The notes under the pieces: model-generated
Told to the model about the DNA's origin: nothing
What the model saw: the letters and a program-made list of their open reading frames with translations, nothing else
Database searches by the model: none
Position numbers and translations under genes: made by a program
From: Protoeuglena noctilucae
Lineage: Eukaryota > Chlorophyta > Pedinophyceae > Marsupiomonadales > Marsupiomonadaceae
Assembly: GCA_958009085.1 (NCBI GenBank)
Contig: OY253686.1
Coordinates: 827,868-891,867, forward strand
Reading direction: 5' to 3'
DNA length: 64,000 nt
In this document: positions 39,601 to 51,314 of the stretch, piece after piece
Layout: each line of letters begins with the position of its first letter
Numbering within the stretch: position 1 is the stretch's first letter

Positions 39601-39790
39601 CGACGCGCGCGGTGGGCAATACACGGGGAAGCAAACGCAGTTAGGGGCAGCGCAGGCCGAGGACGCACCGAGCGGCCTCTTGCTGGGATCCAAAGATACC
39701 CAAAGAGAGTTGACATACTCCGGGCGCCACCTTGGCCGGATACACCGCCTCCCAGCGGCTGCGTCCCCTTTGTCGCACGCCGAAGAACAT
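36692..39790 (-). CDS. AP2/ERF-type protein with three AP2-like domains
   Basis: Minus-strand exons 39790-39669, 39587-39436, 39322-38634, 38519-37960, 37781-37607, 37344-37162 and 36964-36692 join in phase to 717 residues. AP2-like domain one: FFGVRQRGRSRWEAVYP, LGIFGSQQEAARAYDRMLI. Domain two: LRGVVRKGAGWQAQVEVPG, VGVFGTEEQAGRAHDLVVV, LNYPLSD. Domain three: KRGTGWTAQIRMHWNGKAKV, LGTHASEEGAARAYDRAAL. Between one and two lies a Pro-rich region with a basic nuclear signal (RRKGPAPKRRR). The C-terminus ends in a Gly/Glu-rich run. This resembles AINTEGUMENTA-type multi-AP2 transcription factors, with one domain more. Met 39790 sits right at the first domain, so an upstream exon with the true start is possible. 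Confidence 0.75.
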
Positions 39791-40153
39791 GCTCGCGGGC
39801 CCCCGACAACGTCCTCGTACAGCTCTCAGCGGCTGTGCATCCTCAGCGCGACGGCCACGCTCGAGGTGCACAGGGTGAGCCAAGCATGCTCAGCGTATGC
39901 GCGCAAAGAGCGGGGGAGGCGTGTCGCGGACCACAGCGCACAAGCTGGGTCGCGAGCGACTTTAACCCAGTGTCGCATGAACAGGATGCGGCTCTGCGGG
40001 TGCTGGCGATGAAAGAACACCGGATTCGGCGCCCACTGGCAGCTGTCCGACGCCCATTTTGACGTCATGCGCGTCAAGTCAATCATCCGGCATCCTGCAT
40101 GGATAGCAGTTCGTCGGCCCTGCTGATGAAGGCATCGGGCATCCCGGCGGGCC
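39791..40153. other. Divergent intergenic region between AP2 and release-factor genes
   Basis: Short region shared by two divergent genes; it may also hold an unrecognised first exon of the AP2 gene. No clear regulatory motif seen. Confidence 0.4.
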
Positions 40154-42528
40154 ATGGGTCGCCGCGATTGGCTGCGGCTTGCAGCGTGGGCGCAGTGGGC
40201 GTTTCCGTGGCGCCGCGTCCCGGCCCCGCTGCGGTCGCCGTGCGTCCATCTCCCACTGGATGCATCGCTCGGCGCGTCCCGGACTCGCGAGCTCGCCTCC
40301 AGAGCTTGGCGCGCGGCCCCATCGCCCTGCCTACGCACTCCAGCCGTGCCGGGCCCCCGCGTCGGGCCCCGCCGCCACGCCGGGCAGGAAGCGACGGACG
40401 CCGGCGACCTCGAGGATGAGCGCATCGAGATCACGGAGTCTCTCCTGTCCGCTCTCCGCGAGCGCCACGCGCGCCACGCTGCGCTGCAGCGGCGTCTCTC
40501 CGGGGAAGGCGTCGCGGAGATGGACCCAGCGGAGGTGGCGAGGCTGAACAAGGCAAGGGATACTTTGCGTGATGTATGGGCATGCGCTCAAGGGCACCGG
40601 CAACGACCTCACCCGTTTTTGCATGACCGTGTCTGTCGCTGCCCCCTTGGCTGCAGGAGCTGGGGTCCCTGGCGGGGGTGGCGGCGCAGTGGGAGGAGCG
40701 CGAGAGGCTCCTGGAGGAGATACGGTGAGCGGGAGGGGCAGGTGGGCCCGCAGGACCCACCATGTGACACGGCAGCCGTGTCGTGCCCCATCGCACGCCT
40801 CGCTTCAGATGGCTGTGATAGAGTGAGCTGTTAGGTAGGGAAACCTCCGTTACTTGTTCTTCGCTTCTCAGTGGTCTTCGCGAGGCGGCGGATGACCCCG
40901 GGGAGGAGGAGGAGGTGCGTGCCCTGTGCCGCGATGACCTCAGTCGTGCTGAGGGTGCCCGGGAGGCATTGGAGCAGCGCATGGCGTGGAATATGGTGCC
41001 GAGGGACGAGGAAGACGAGGGTGAGTCATGGTTGGTCATGGGTTAGATGTAATCTAGGGACACAATGCGGGTGGGAGAGGTGCGCATGTGAGGGTGCATG
41101 TTATGCAGGGGCAGTGCGGGTGGCATGCGCATGTGAGTAAGGCCGCGTGTCGCACAAAGTGTTGGCACCATGCTAGTGTGAAGGTGCGTGTCCATGCCCC
41201 ACCCGCAGCCGAGGGCCTGGTGTTGGAGGTGAAGGGCGCCGTGGGTGGCGAGGAGGCGTGCGTGTTTGCGGGGGAGTTGCTGGCCATGTACCGGTCCTTC
41301 TGCCACAGCCGCGGGTGGCGCTTCGACGTGATCAGCCAGCAGTCCTCCGAGTACGGCCACTGCAAGCACGCCGTGGTGGACGTCACGGGGGCGGGGGCGT
41401 ACCGGTGAGGCATCACAGCTGCATCACAGTCGTGTGTCTTGCTATGTAACACTGACTTAGATGGTACTGGATCCACTCCGCTACTAGGGTAAGCACGGCA
41501 GCATAGCACGCTCTTGCCTCGGCCGTGCGTGCGGTGGGGCAAAGGCACCCTCGGGTGCATGGATGCTCACCTGACAGCCCATCACGTCAGATCTGACGCT
41601 CAGGGCATTGAAGCACGAAGCGGGCATCCACCGCGTACAGCGCGTGCCCGACACCATCAAGGCCGACAAGGTGCAGACGAGCGCGGCGGCCGTGCTGGTG
41701 CTGCCACGAATGGGGGAGGCGCAGGTGCAGCTGGACATGAGGGACGTGGCGGTGGAGGTCATGCGGTGAGATCACATGAGCAGCTGGGCATGACAGGTCC
41801 TGAGTAGCCAGATTTGGATGGTGATTCGGATGACAGGCCACCTGTTGGCAAGTTGGCCAAACATGCGCCATCGCACTGCTACATATTGTTAGTGCTACAC
41901 ACCCTGCCGCCCCTCGTCAATCCACTTTGCTCCCTCCTCTCCCCCTGTCCCCCCAGTTCCTCTGGCGCTGGCGGCCAGCACGTCAACACCACCGAGTCAG
42001 CCGTCCGCGTGACCCACCTGCCCACGGGCGTGTCGGTGCGGGTGCAGGACGGCCGCAGCCAGCACCAGAACAGGGAGAGGGCGCTGCAGATTCTTAGGGC
42101 GAAGCTACTCGACGCGGAGAAGGCCAGGGCAACGGTGAGGCACTGTCATGGCACTTTTGTGCATTCTCATACACTCTCATTCGCTGTTGTGCACTCGCAT
42201 GCACCATGGCACTCGCATGCACTGGCTTGCACTCGCATGCACCCTAACACCCTTCTCCTTCCCCTCCCCGCAGGAGGCTCGCGGCCAGGAGGCCTCTCAG
42301 CAGCTGGGCACGGGCGACCGCTCTGCCAAGATCCGAACCTATAACTTCAAGGACGGCAGGGTGACGGACCACCGCGTGGGCCTGGTGCTGTACAAGCTGT
42401 CCGAGGTGCTGAAAGGGGAGGCCCTGGGGGAGCTGGTGGATGCGATGGGGCGGGAGGAGCGGAGGAGGAGGGCAGAGGAACTGGTGGGGGCGATGGGGGG
42501 GCGCGCGAGGGGGGGGGAGGGGGGATAA
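40154..42528 (+). CDS. Organellar class-I peptide chain release factor (RF1 type)
   Basis: Seven exons (40154-40552, 40657-40724, 40872-41020, 41209-41404, 41604-41765, 41957-42134, 42274-42528) join in phase to 468 residues. An Arg/Ala/Pro-rich presequence fills the first ~80 residues. Then come the coiled N-terminal domain, [21 protein letters not shown] with a P-x-T codon-recognition tripeptide (286-288), the catalytic GGQ (330-332, in [16 protein letters not shown]) and [18 protein letters not shown]. The P-x-T motif points to UAA/UAG reading, hence RF1. The Glu that normally follows P-x-T is Ile here. Plastid versus mitochondrial targeting cannot be decided. The first intron has a GC donor (AACAAG|gcaagg). 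The C-terminus is Gly/Arg-rich beyond the family end. Confidence 0.88.
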
Positions 42529-42782
42529 GTGGTGACGGGAGGACTAGGGAGTGTTTTTGTGAAGCATCGTTGGTTCAATGATGGCACGCGAAACATGTAT
42601 CGAGAAAGCACGAAGCACTGTTTGCACCCCAGCTCTCCATACCAGAGCCTCTCCCCACACCCACCACGGCTCTCTCCACCACCCACCCGTTCCCCCTATC
42701 CCTTCCCACCTAGTCCACCTCTCCACCCGGTCCTTCCATCCCCCCATCCCAATATTCACCTCTCCCCCTCTATCGCCGCATC

Positions 42783-44306
42783 TCACGCCCTAGGCACGGC
42801 TGCCCGGAAGGACGCCACCATGGCCCTGAGCCTCTTCTCGTTCCTGGCCCACTGCTTGTCGTGAGCCGTGACCTTGAGCATCAGCGCCAGCTCGCCGTTC
42901 GTGGTGATCTGAGGGGGGAGAATGGGACACGAGAGATGGGCGGATAGTAAGGCGGGCCTGGAGTGGCACCAGCGATGGGGTGGACAGGGTCAGGTGGCAG
43001 CGGAGCGACGCAAGGGCTGAGCGATCGCGACCATAGTCGCTGCCATCCCCACCTGCGCCAGGATGTGGGGCCCCGTGAGCGCGTCGGGTGCGTTGAGCTC
43101 GTAGGTGTAGTACGTGGACGCGTCGTCGTCATACTGCGAGTAAAGAGAGACAGTCAGTAAGTGACTCACGCAAGGCTCACGTGGACACATGGTCACATAA
43201 CAGAGGCAGACAGCTGTACCATTGATGGGTAATGACCCATCACCCATCTTACCTTGACGGACTCCTTTCCCACCACGTCCCCCGGCTCCAGGTAGTTCCC
43301 CGTCAGGAACTGCCCAATGGACTCGAGCACCCCCTGGGGCGTCCCCACCTCCTCGATGGTGGCGCGTGCCTTGGGGGTGAGGCGCTCCAGGGGGGAGACG
43401 ATCACCTCGGCGCGGCCCTCACGAGCATTGCTGAAGATCACCTGGGGAGACGGGAGAGATGGGAGATCGGTGGAGTGTGTGTGGAGGTGTGGGCATGGTG
43501 GTGGGTGCAGCGAGCGTGGCAGGCTGGGTTGTCAGCAAGTGTGGTGGGTGCGGCATCAAGGCGTGTGAGTGGCGTACAAGGCAGAGCAAGAACAGAGCCC
43601 TTCCAGCATATGCCACTGCCCCATCCATTCCAGCACATCCCCCATCTAGCCCACCCTTGCCTCAGTCCATGGCTCCGCGCACCGTGGCTGGCAGTAGTTC
43701 CCCGACTGGATGTTGGCCACACGGTCCTGCGTTTCATAAACCAACATATATGTTGCATCTCGACTGCCTCGTGCTTGGTGCAAGCATCTGAAATCAAGTG
43801 GGTATTTTAGAGCCGGCTTGCCTCAGACCAGGAGGCGGGAAGGATGAAGGTGTAGGGGCGGTCGGGCTTGACGGTGCCGGCGCGGATGGCGGGGGTGGCG
43901 CGGGGGCCGGGGACGTAGCGCACGAAGTCGTCGACGCCGGCGGGGGGCAGGTAGTTGCCCACCTCCTTCCCCGCAGCTGCGGACGCCGCGCCTGCCCCTG
44001 GCGACCCGGCAACGACGGCCGCCAGGGCCAGGAGGGCGCGGCGGGAGACGTCGACGGGGGCGGCATCAGCAGACGGGCGGACGCTGCGGGGGGCGAGGTG
44101 GGCAAGTGCAATGAACTTGAATTCAAGAAGACGGCATGCAGCCAATGGGGAAGGGACAGAATAGATGCCATGCCACAAGGCGCGACGCCAAGGACGCGCC
44201 TGGCCCTGCAGGCGACGCCTGGTGTCGAAGAGGAGACGGATGCAGCCACGCCTTGGGCCGGGCGCGTTGCCCGGGGCGCGACGGGGATGCGGCACGACGT
44301 CGCCAT
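42783..44306 (-). CDS. PsbP-domain thylakoid lumen protein (PPD type)
   Basis: Minus-strand exons 44306-44200, 44083-43822, 43726-43661, 43441-43253, 43133-43053 and 42908-42783 join in phase to 276 residues. MATSCRIPVAPRATR with a VACRA motif is a standard plastid transit peptide. It is followed by a twin-arginine lumenal signal (SRRALLALAAVVAG, then AGAASA). The mature part is a PsbP fold: FVRYVPGP, AIRAGTVKPDRPYTFILPASW, NIQSGNYCQPRCAEPW with two cysteines (135, 139) that may form a disulfide, IVSPLERLTPKARATIEEVG, ALTGPHILAQ, HDKQWARNEKRLRAM. It resembles plant PPD proteins of the PPD6 kind more than PsbP proper. Three of five introns have GC donors (gcgcgt, gcaagc, gcaagg). Confidence 0.88.
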
Positions 44307-45073
44307 CTGCACGGGGAGCGCAGGGGGCCGTCGCTGCGCACTGCCACAAACCGCGATGCGATACTGCATCTGTGGCGCGGAGCGAGAGATGGGGGCGACT
44401 AAGCGGGGCGCGCGGCGCGGGCGATGGGACTGCTCTTGTGTGGCAGGTGCGCAGGGGCCCTCAGCAACGCCAGCTGGCCAGCCAAGCAAGTTTTGCCAGC
44501 GCGGCGAATCGAGTTTGGAGACGAGATATCTGCACGCGCTGCATCGGTGCGCCCGAGGAGGCATCGCGGGCGATCCGGACGCAGCCCTTCGCGCGCTCTC
44601 GCCCACACTTTGAGCACGCTACGCAGGCGCGGGACACGCGTTAAGGGCGCAGATAGACAGTGGCAACTTCAGTTTCCCTAAATCCACGGCCTGAACGTCG
44701 GCAACGCATCCATCGCGCCCTGTGCTCGCCTGGTTCTACGTGTGACGTCTCCCGAGCTCGATTCGTTCCCAACACGCGAGCCTTTGGTATCTCGTGCTTG
44801 TTTGATGTACCGCCGTTGATATCCAGCGGGTACAGCAGGTTGCGAGCGAGCCAATTTATGGAGTCAGGGTAAGACTGATATCACATGTGTCATGAACCAT
44901 TCAAGCCGCACCATGCTTTGCAACATCAGCCTGTTCGTCACCTGTCGTCCCCTCTGTGCTCCGATCTGCTTCCCGCGGGGTGTGATTCCGTCCTGGATCG
45001 TGCGCCCTGTGTATCTGCACTGGGCGCGCTTTTGCAACCTCCACAGGCTTGCGATCTTTCGGTTTTCCACGCC
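44307..45073. other. Divergent intergenic region between PsbP-domain and P450 genes
   Basis: About 770 bp without a convincing gene. Part of 44890-45073 may be 5' UTR or an unrecognised P450 exon. AT content rises near 44660-44930. Confidence 0.4.
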
Positions 45074-48000
45074 ATGCTGTCGCTTCAATCTCTTCAAGCC
45101 GCGGACGCTCCCGGCGGTGCCCGCGGAGCGCGTCACGGCACCGGGCGCGCCCGCCTGGTCGTGCCGGGGAAAGGGGGCCCGTCGCGCTTCGCTGGGCGTC
45201 CCGTGTCCCTCCTGACCCGCCGAAGCGGAAGCTCTGGATCGGTCGCTACCACCTTGACGGGCGACAGCCCAGGCGCGTGTCCCCGCTCCGCGCGCGTCCT
45301 CAACTACCCAGCTACCCCAAGGCCACCCCTGCCACGCATGCCCGCTCTCTCCCGCCGCCCCAGGCAGCGAGGCTCCCCTCCCCGGCAGCCGTCCCGGCCA
45401 GCGCTGGGACGGCCAGTGGCGCCCCCCCGTGGTGGAGCCCCGCGGGTGGTGGGCAAATGTCCCCCTGCTGCGCCGCTGGGTGGGCGTGCTTCCCCAGCTG
45501 TCCATCGACCGGATGAACACCGTGGCTGGCCCCGCGTGGCTGGAGGCGCTGCGATCCGACGCCGTGTGGTACTGGATCTTCAACCGCGACATCTACCACC
45601 TGCGTGACCCAGACGACATGGCTGAGGTGGCGAGGAGGGTGGAGGACTTCGCGCCCCCGGGGGCGAATAACAAAACGCTCAAGATATTCCTTGGGGACTC
45701 CCTCGTGATTGCATTTGGGGTGTGGGAAAGTGACAGTCTCAGCGTCATTTCTACCCATGTGCCGCTTGCAACAGCCACGCACCCCTCACCCTCACTCTCA
45801 CTGTCACTCCCATCCCTCACCCCCACTCCCACCTCCTCCCCCGCTGCTCGCAGATTTCCCTGGATGGCCCCCGCCACAAGGCCGAGCGCGAGGCCCTCAG
45901 CCCCCCCTTCCAGGGGTCATACGTGCAGAGGATGGTCCCCACCGTGGCCGCTTGCGCCGAGGACCTGGCACGCGTGCTGGCCATCAAGCAGGGGCAGCCG
46001 CAGGAAGTGACCGAGACGCTGCGGTGAGTGAGTGGAAGGAGCAGGGGCAGTGGAGCAGGGAGCGACCGAGACGCTGCGGTGAGACGAGCAGGGGCAGCAT
46101 GCTGACGGTGGCATGCTGCTCACCCCACTCCTGCCCTGCACCCCACCCCACCCCAAGCACTCCCCTCCCCATTTCCTTAATCCGCGCACGCCTCACCCTC
46201 ACCCTACCCCCACTCCCCATCTCTCTTCATTCCCCCCAGGCGTGCTGCCCTGGATGTGATCGGCCGCGTCGGATTCGGCACCGACTTCCGCGCCCTGTGG
46301 TCCCAGCTGGGGGGTAGCGAGGAGGTTGTCAGTGCGGGGCAGTCGGATGACGTGGGTGACTTGATGGAGCACTGGCAGGACTTTGCCGACTCCGCGGAGA
46401 AGATCATGTTCATGCCGCCGGTGAGTTGCTGATTACTACTGGCTACTACTTAGACTACAGCACTACGTGAGGGCCATGGTCATGGTCGTGTTCGCCTTCC
46501 ACCACTCACATCTCTCACTCACCCCCACTCTCTCACATCTCACTCCCCACTCCCTCTCAGTCCCTCGCGTGGTTCTCCCCCTCCTTCTACCGCTACCGCC
46601 GCGGGGTGGACCGCATCACGCGTGCGGCCAGGGGCATGATGGAGAGGAGGAGGCGGGCAATGGAGACGGGCAGCAATGCGCAGGGTGAGGAAGAAGGGGA
46701 GTGGAATGCATGATGGGCAGGCATGGGAGCGCAGTGCGGCACTCACTACTCACCCTCACTCTCACCCTCACCCTTGCTGCCACCCTCACCCTCACCTCCA
46801 CCCCCACTCTCACTCACTACCACCCCCACCCTCACCTTCACCCTCACCCTCACTGCCACCCCCCACCTCCCCCCCAGGCGCCACCCGCGACGTCCTCTCC
46901 CACCTCCTCGCCAACCAGTCCCGCTACGGCATGTCGGAGCAGCAGATCTTGGATGAGATGAAGCTGCTGCTGTTTGCGGGGGTCGACACCACCGCGGCCA
47001 CCGTCAGCGCCGCCATCCACGGAATGGCGGGGGTGAGTAAGGGGGGTGGCATGGCTTGACAGGGAGTGTGCAGATGATGTGAGTGTGTTATCCGCCCATC
47101 TCACCAACCAGTCCTATCACTTCCACGCCACTTCTCCCGCACACACACAGCGCCCCGACTGGCAGCGTGCGTGCAAGGAGGAGATCGACGCTGTGATGGG
47201 TGACAGGCCACTGTCGGAGATGACGTATGAAGACCTGCAGGTGAGGGAGATGATCGTGTGGCGATGCATGGGGAGATAGATGCAGTGGAGATGGCCATGC
47301 TAGAGAGTGCGGCAGGCAGAGACCCATCAACGCGCATGACGCACCACAGCCTGTCACCATTACTACTACCACTCACCACCACCACCACCACCACCACCAC
47401 CACCACCATCACCCACCTCCTCCCCCCCCCCCCCAGTCCCTGCGCCGCGTGCAGTGCGTGTGGAGGGAGTCCCTGCGCATGTGGCCCGCCAGCCTCGGCA
47501 CGGCACGCACAGCCAGGCACGACACGCAGCTGAGGGGATACGACGTGCAGCAGGTGAGGGTTGAGGTGGATGGCAGATGAGGGTGGGTGGCAAGACCATG
47601 GTTCCTCCCTCCCTCACTCACATTCACTCACTCACTCCCTCACCCCTCTCCCACCCCCACCCCTACCCATAGGGCACCACCATGGTCCTCAACTTCTGGG
47701 CCTTGCACCGCCACCCCTCGCTGTGGCCCCGTGCGGACGAATTCCTCCCCGAGCGGTGGCTCCCTGAGTATGCACCCACGCTGGGCCCCTCACGTTCTGA
47801 CGCCCTCATGCCATTCAACGTGGGGCCGCACGCATGCATCGGGGCCACCCTCGCCAACGCGGAGGTGAGAGGGAGAGAGAGGTGGGGGGAGATGGCTCAG
47901 GTGCTGTTGCTGACACCCAGCTAGTAGACTATGCACGGATGGAGAGGCGGCTCAGGTGCTGTCACATTCCATATGAATCATTGAATGCTGTCACAATGAG

Positions 48001-48257
48001 ATAAACTTCCTTCTGCCAACACACCACCATGAGACTCATTGACTTAGTGTAGCTAACACTGCTAACACATCACACACACACACCCACACCCAACCCATCC
48101 CCAGGGCCCCCTGCTTCTCGCGTCTGTGCTGCGTTCCTTCTCCATCCGCGGCGTGCCTGGGTGGGAGCCCGACTGGGTGCAGCGCATGACCCTGTCCAGC
48201 ACGTGCGGGGTGCACGCGGTGCTCAGGCCGTGGGGAGACGAGAAGGGGAGGGAGTGA
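45074..48257 (+). CDS. Cytochrome P450
   Basis: The firm part starts in the exon ending at 45719 and continues with exons 45854-46023, 46240-46420, 46561-46684, 46878-47032, 47151-47240, 47437-47553, 47673-47864 and 48105-48257, all in phase. P450 landmarks: I-helix LLFAGVDTTAAT, ExxR in VWRESLRMWPAS, PERW in FLPERWLPE, and the heme loop FNVGPHACIG with the Cys ligand. Early exons carry ISLDGPRHKAEREALSPPF and LDVIGRVGFGTDF, typical of the B-C and D-helix regions. Substrate is unknown. The N-terminus is uncertain: a Met at 45074 opens an Arg/Ala/Ser-rich frame like an organelle signal, but it must splice into a second frame near 45360-45400. Confidence 0.8.
46009..46083 (+). repeat. Duplicated exon end and donor in the P450 gene
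   Basis: Twenty bases spanning the exon end and donor (GACCGAGACGCTGCGGTGAG) occur at 46009-46028 and again at 46064-46083, within a wider, less exact duplication. Confidence 0.85.
47372..47409 (+). repeat. (CAC)n microsatellite in a P450 intron
   Basis: A run of CAC trinucleotides followed by a C-run just before the acceptor at 47436. It is intronic. Confidence 0.9.
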
Positions 48258-48358
48258 GATGTGGAGGGATGGGGATGAGGGGTGGGGATGAGGGTGGCAT
48301 GGGGGTGCACGCGGTGCTCAGGCCGTGGGGGGGGGGGGAAGAGAAGGGGGAGGCGTGA
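48204..48358 (+). repeat. Duplicated final exon end of the P450 gene
   Basis: About 50 bases of the last coding exon including the stop region (48204-48259) recur in the 3' UTR at about 48297-48358, interrupted by a G-run. Confidence 0.8.
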
Positions 48359-48523
48359 GGGTGTAGATGGCATGGGGTGGGTCACGATGGATGGATGGAC
48401 TGTGTTCAAGGCTCCAACTGTCGCCCTTTGAGTGTATAGCAAACGAGGCGTTCCATGACGTTCCCTTAGATCCATAGTGTGGGTTGAATTCGAGAAACAA
48501 AGTCATCGCCTATCCATCGCCGC

Positions 48524-51071
48524 TCAGTCCATCTCTGCCTCCCCCATGCTCTGCCACTCCCAGTCGGGGAGGTGGAGGTCCACGGTGCCCCTGGGGAGAG
48601 GAAGAGGGGGGTGAGGGCAAGTGTGGTGACACTGACATTGGGTGCAAGAAGCAGTGGGGGTGCAGGGCAGTGGGGGTATGACATGCGCACAGGCGCATCC
48701 AGAGCGCAGTGCGTGACACACAGCTACCACTCCAATCCATCATTCCCCTTCCATGATCACCGGTACACGTAGGTGGCCATGACCCCCATGGACTGCCTCA
48801 TGCCTCTTTCACTCCCGTCTGCCATCCAGTGCACGTGGTGAGACAGGGCGCCGTTCTTGAGGTGGAAGGAGGCCACGGGGTCACGCAGTGAAGAGAGACT
48901 GCAGAGATGGGGGGTTACGGCAGCAGTGATGGGGTGCATGGCAGGCAGCTGTCCTTGTTGGAGAGTCGCAACCATGCATCGCTGACCACTCACACCCAGT
49001 CACTGCCATGCTCACCCGACCCCTCCCCTCAGTGCCTGTCCCCCGCTCTCCGCGATGTGCCAGTGCGCCATCCGCAGCAGCGCCACCACCGCCCACCGAG
49101 GCACACGAACATGAGACGTGGGGACACTGCTTTGATCTGCCAGGGATGCCACGTGTCTCTGCAGCTGCGCCCAGAACCGCGCCTGGTCCTCGGATGTGAG
49201 ACGCGACTGCTGCCACAGGTGACTGCAAGGGTTGTTAGACGATGGGGCGATGGTGACACTGGTAGAGGATGGTAATAGATGATAACATAGGCAGCGATGT
49301 GATGTCAACTGCACTCTCATGCAACACCACATCACATTACCCTGCTCTCACCTGTGCAGTCCCTCCCATGCAGCCCCCGATGCATCTCCCTCGCTCCCCG
49401 CTCCTCCCACATGCGCATCCACCACCTCTTTCACCCATGCATGGAATCGTGGCATGGGTGACAGGGTGGCGATGGTGGAGGCGCGGGGACCCTCGGCATC
49501 ACCCACCACCCGCAGTGCCGACTGCAGGGGGGGGGAGGTGGAGATGCAAGCGATGCGAATGGGGAGCAGTTACATACTACTAGTATGGACGGGTCGCGTG
49601 ACATACAATGCAAACAAGGGCATGCGTTCGCTTGCACACCTGCGCATCAAGTCAGCCGTCGCACTGCGCCACACCGCCCATGCAAGGCACCTTGATGATG
49701 TGCTGCCCCAGCCCCATGCCCCCCAGCGACGGCCGGCGGTTGCTGACGCTGTACAGGGTGAGGGTGTCTGCTTGTGAATTGGCATGTGCCTTGCTGGGTG
49801 ACGCCGCCTCTACCACCGCTGCCAGGGAGCGTGGGACACCGCGAGTGAGGGCGCCCCACAGCTGGGCCAGGGGGGTGCGGGGGAGCAGGGGGTGAACCAA
49901 CACCTGCGGGACAGATAAGGTGGGGATGACGAGAGGGGAAGTGGAAATGCGAGAGCAGCAGTGGCTCCCTGGCAGGCATTGTCAGCGATGGCTAGCTCTT
50001 ACTAGCGCTGCTAGCAGGCAACATGGTCTGTCACCATCAGTCTGCCGTCCGGCCCCATGCGGTTGAGAAGGTCCCCGGGTCGCGCCACGGCATGCACCCT
50101 CTCGGTGCGCCACAACGCATCCAGCATCTGAGACAAAAGGCAGAGGCGTTGCATGAGAACAAAACATCACCGTGACAACACCTCCATTAAGTCAGTCGCA
50201 TGTCGCATGTCGGATCGTCAGCAATGCACTGACCTCGTCGTCCACGTCGCCAGCACTCACGACGCAGAAGCGCAGGCGGTCGGCATGGCACGCCCGGGTC
50301 ACGGCCTCACGCACCACGCCACGCCCAGACGCCTCCCCTGTTGACCGTGGTTCTCCTCTTGACCCCGCATCTGCCTCTGCCGCGTCTGCCAGGTCCAGGA
50401 GCAGCCGCAGCCCCGGCCCCGTGCGACCCAGGCACTCGGCCACACAGCGCCATCCACGCCCACCGCTCCCGGACCTGCACGCAACATCCATCGCCGCGAG
50501 CAGCCGGCCGTGGAAGGGACCCGCACTGCGTCCCTCTCGCGCCTCCTCTGCCGCTGCTGTCAGTGCCGCCGCTGCCACATGAAATGGGTCATTGTCTGCC
50601 GGTGCATCGGGTGCATTGGCATCGGCAGCAGCTGCGGTGGTGGCCACCCGGTCGCAGGCGTCGATCAAAGCCTGGGAGGGCGAGAAGCGAGAGATGGCGT
50701 GAGCGATACGAGGAGTTGCTGCTAGGAGGAGGCATGGGGCGCACCCTTGCCTGGACGTCTGCCCCGCTCCCCGCTGAAAGGGAAGGGCTTGCAGCCTCCG
50801 CTCCCTCCCCTCCGCTGTCACTCTTCGCAGCTTCCGATTTCACTGCAGAGGGCCCCTGCCACGCGCGGAGGAGGGCGAGCGACTCCGCGAGAGCGGTGCG
50901 GGGCTGGGCCGCTGGCTCCGAGCCCCGCTGCAATGAATGGGGGGGTAATTCGAATATCCAGCGAGGGACGAACACAAGGGGCGCGTGAACAAAGTGCGGG
51001 GACGATGCGACACTAGATGGCGCGCATAACTGCGCAACAGTGACGCCAACTCGATGAATAGAGCGCAGCAT
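48524..51071 (-). CDS. MLYCD: Malonyl-CoA decarboxylase
   Basis: Minus-strand exons 51071-50751, 50671-50234, 50127-50035, 49903-49691, 49521-49352, 49222-49016, 48898-48761 and 48590-48524 join in phase to about 548 residues. Family landmarks in order: ERVHAVARPGDLLNRMGPDG, ALTRGVPRSL, TLYSVSNRRPSLGGMGLGQH, STIATLSPMPRFHAWVKEV, and SLRDPVASFHLKNGALSHHV with HWMADGSERGMRQSMGVMATY. The catalytic Ser/His region of MCD lies in the last two blocks. The enzyme converts malonyl-CoA to acetyl-CoA and CO2 and so controls fatty-acid synthesis and oxidation. An Ala-rich N-terminal region is less conserved. The frame is also open from a Met at 51173, so the start is provisional; the 51071 Met begins a mitochondrial-like segment. 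The exon ending at 50751 uses a GC donor. Confidence 0.88.
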
Positions 51072-51314
51072 GCCGAGGGGTTTGATGTGACAGGAGCAGC
51101 GGAGTGACTGATACGTGTCAAAGTTGAGGCATAGCATAAGTGCATCGGGAATCATGCGTCCAATCGGCGCCATCAGAACGCGCGTGCCAGTGAATGCGCA
51201 TGAACACCATTATGAGGCTTCGGAGCGATGGGGCGACCTGCCACATCGCCTCTCTCGAAGAAGATGTAGGTGTCCTGATCGCCTTGAGTCCCTAGACACA
51301 GCTGACCGGAGGCG

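Noticed and set aside
47366-47617. Frames coding for poly-His/poly-Thr/poly-Gly near 47,400
   Set aside because: They come from the intronic CAC microsatellite.
45074-48257. CYP97-type carotenoid hydroxylase
   Set aside because: The general P450 motifs are present, but I do not see CYP97-specific sequence around the N-terminus and substrate regions, so only the superfamily is claimed.
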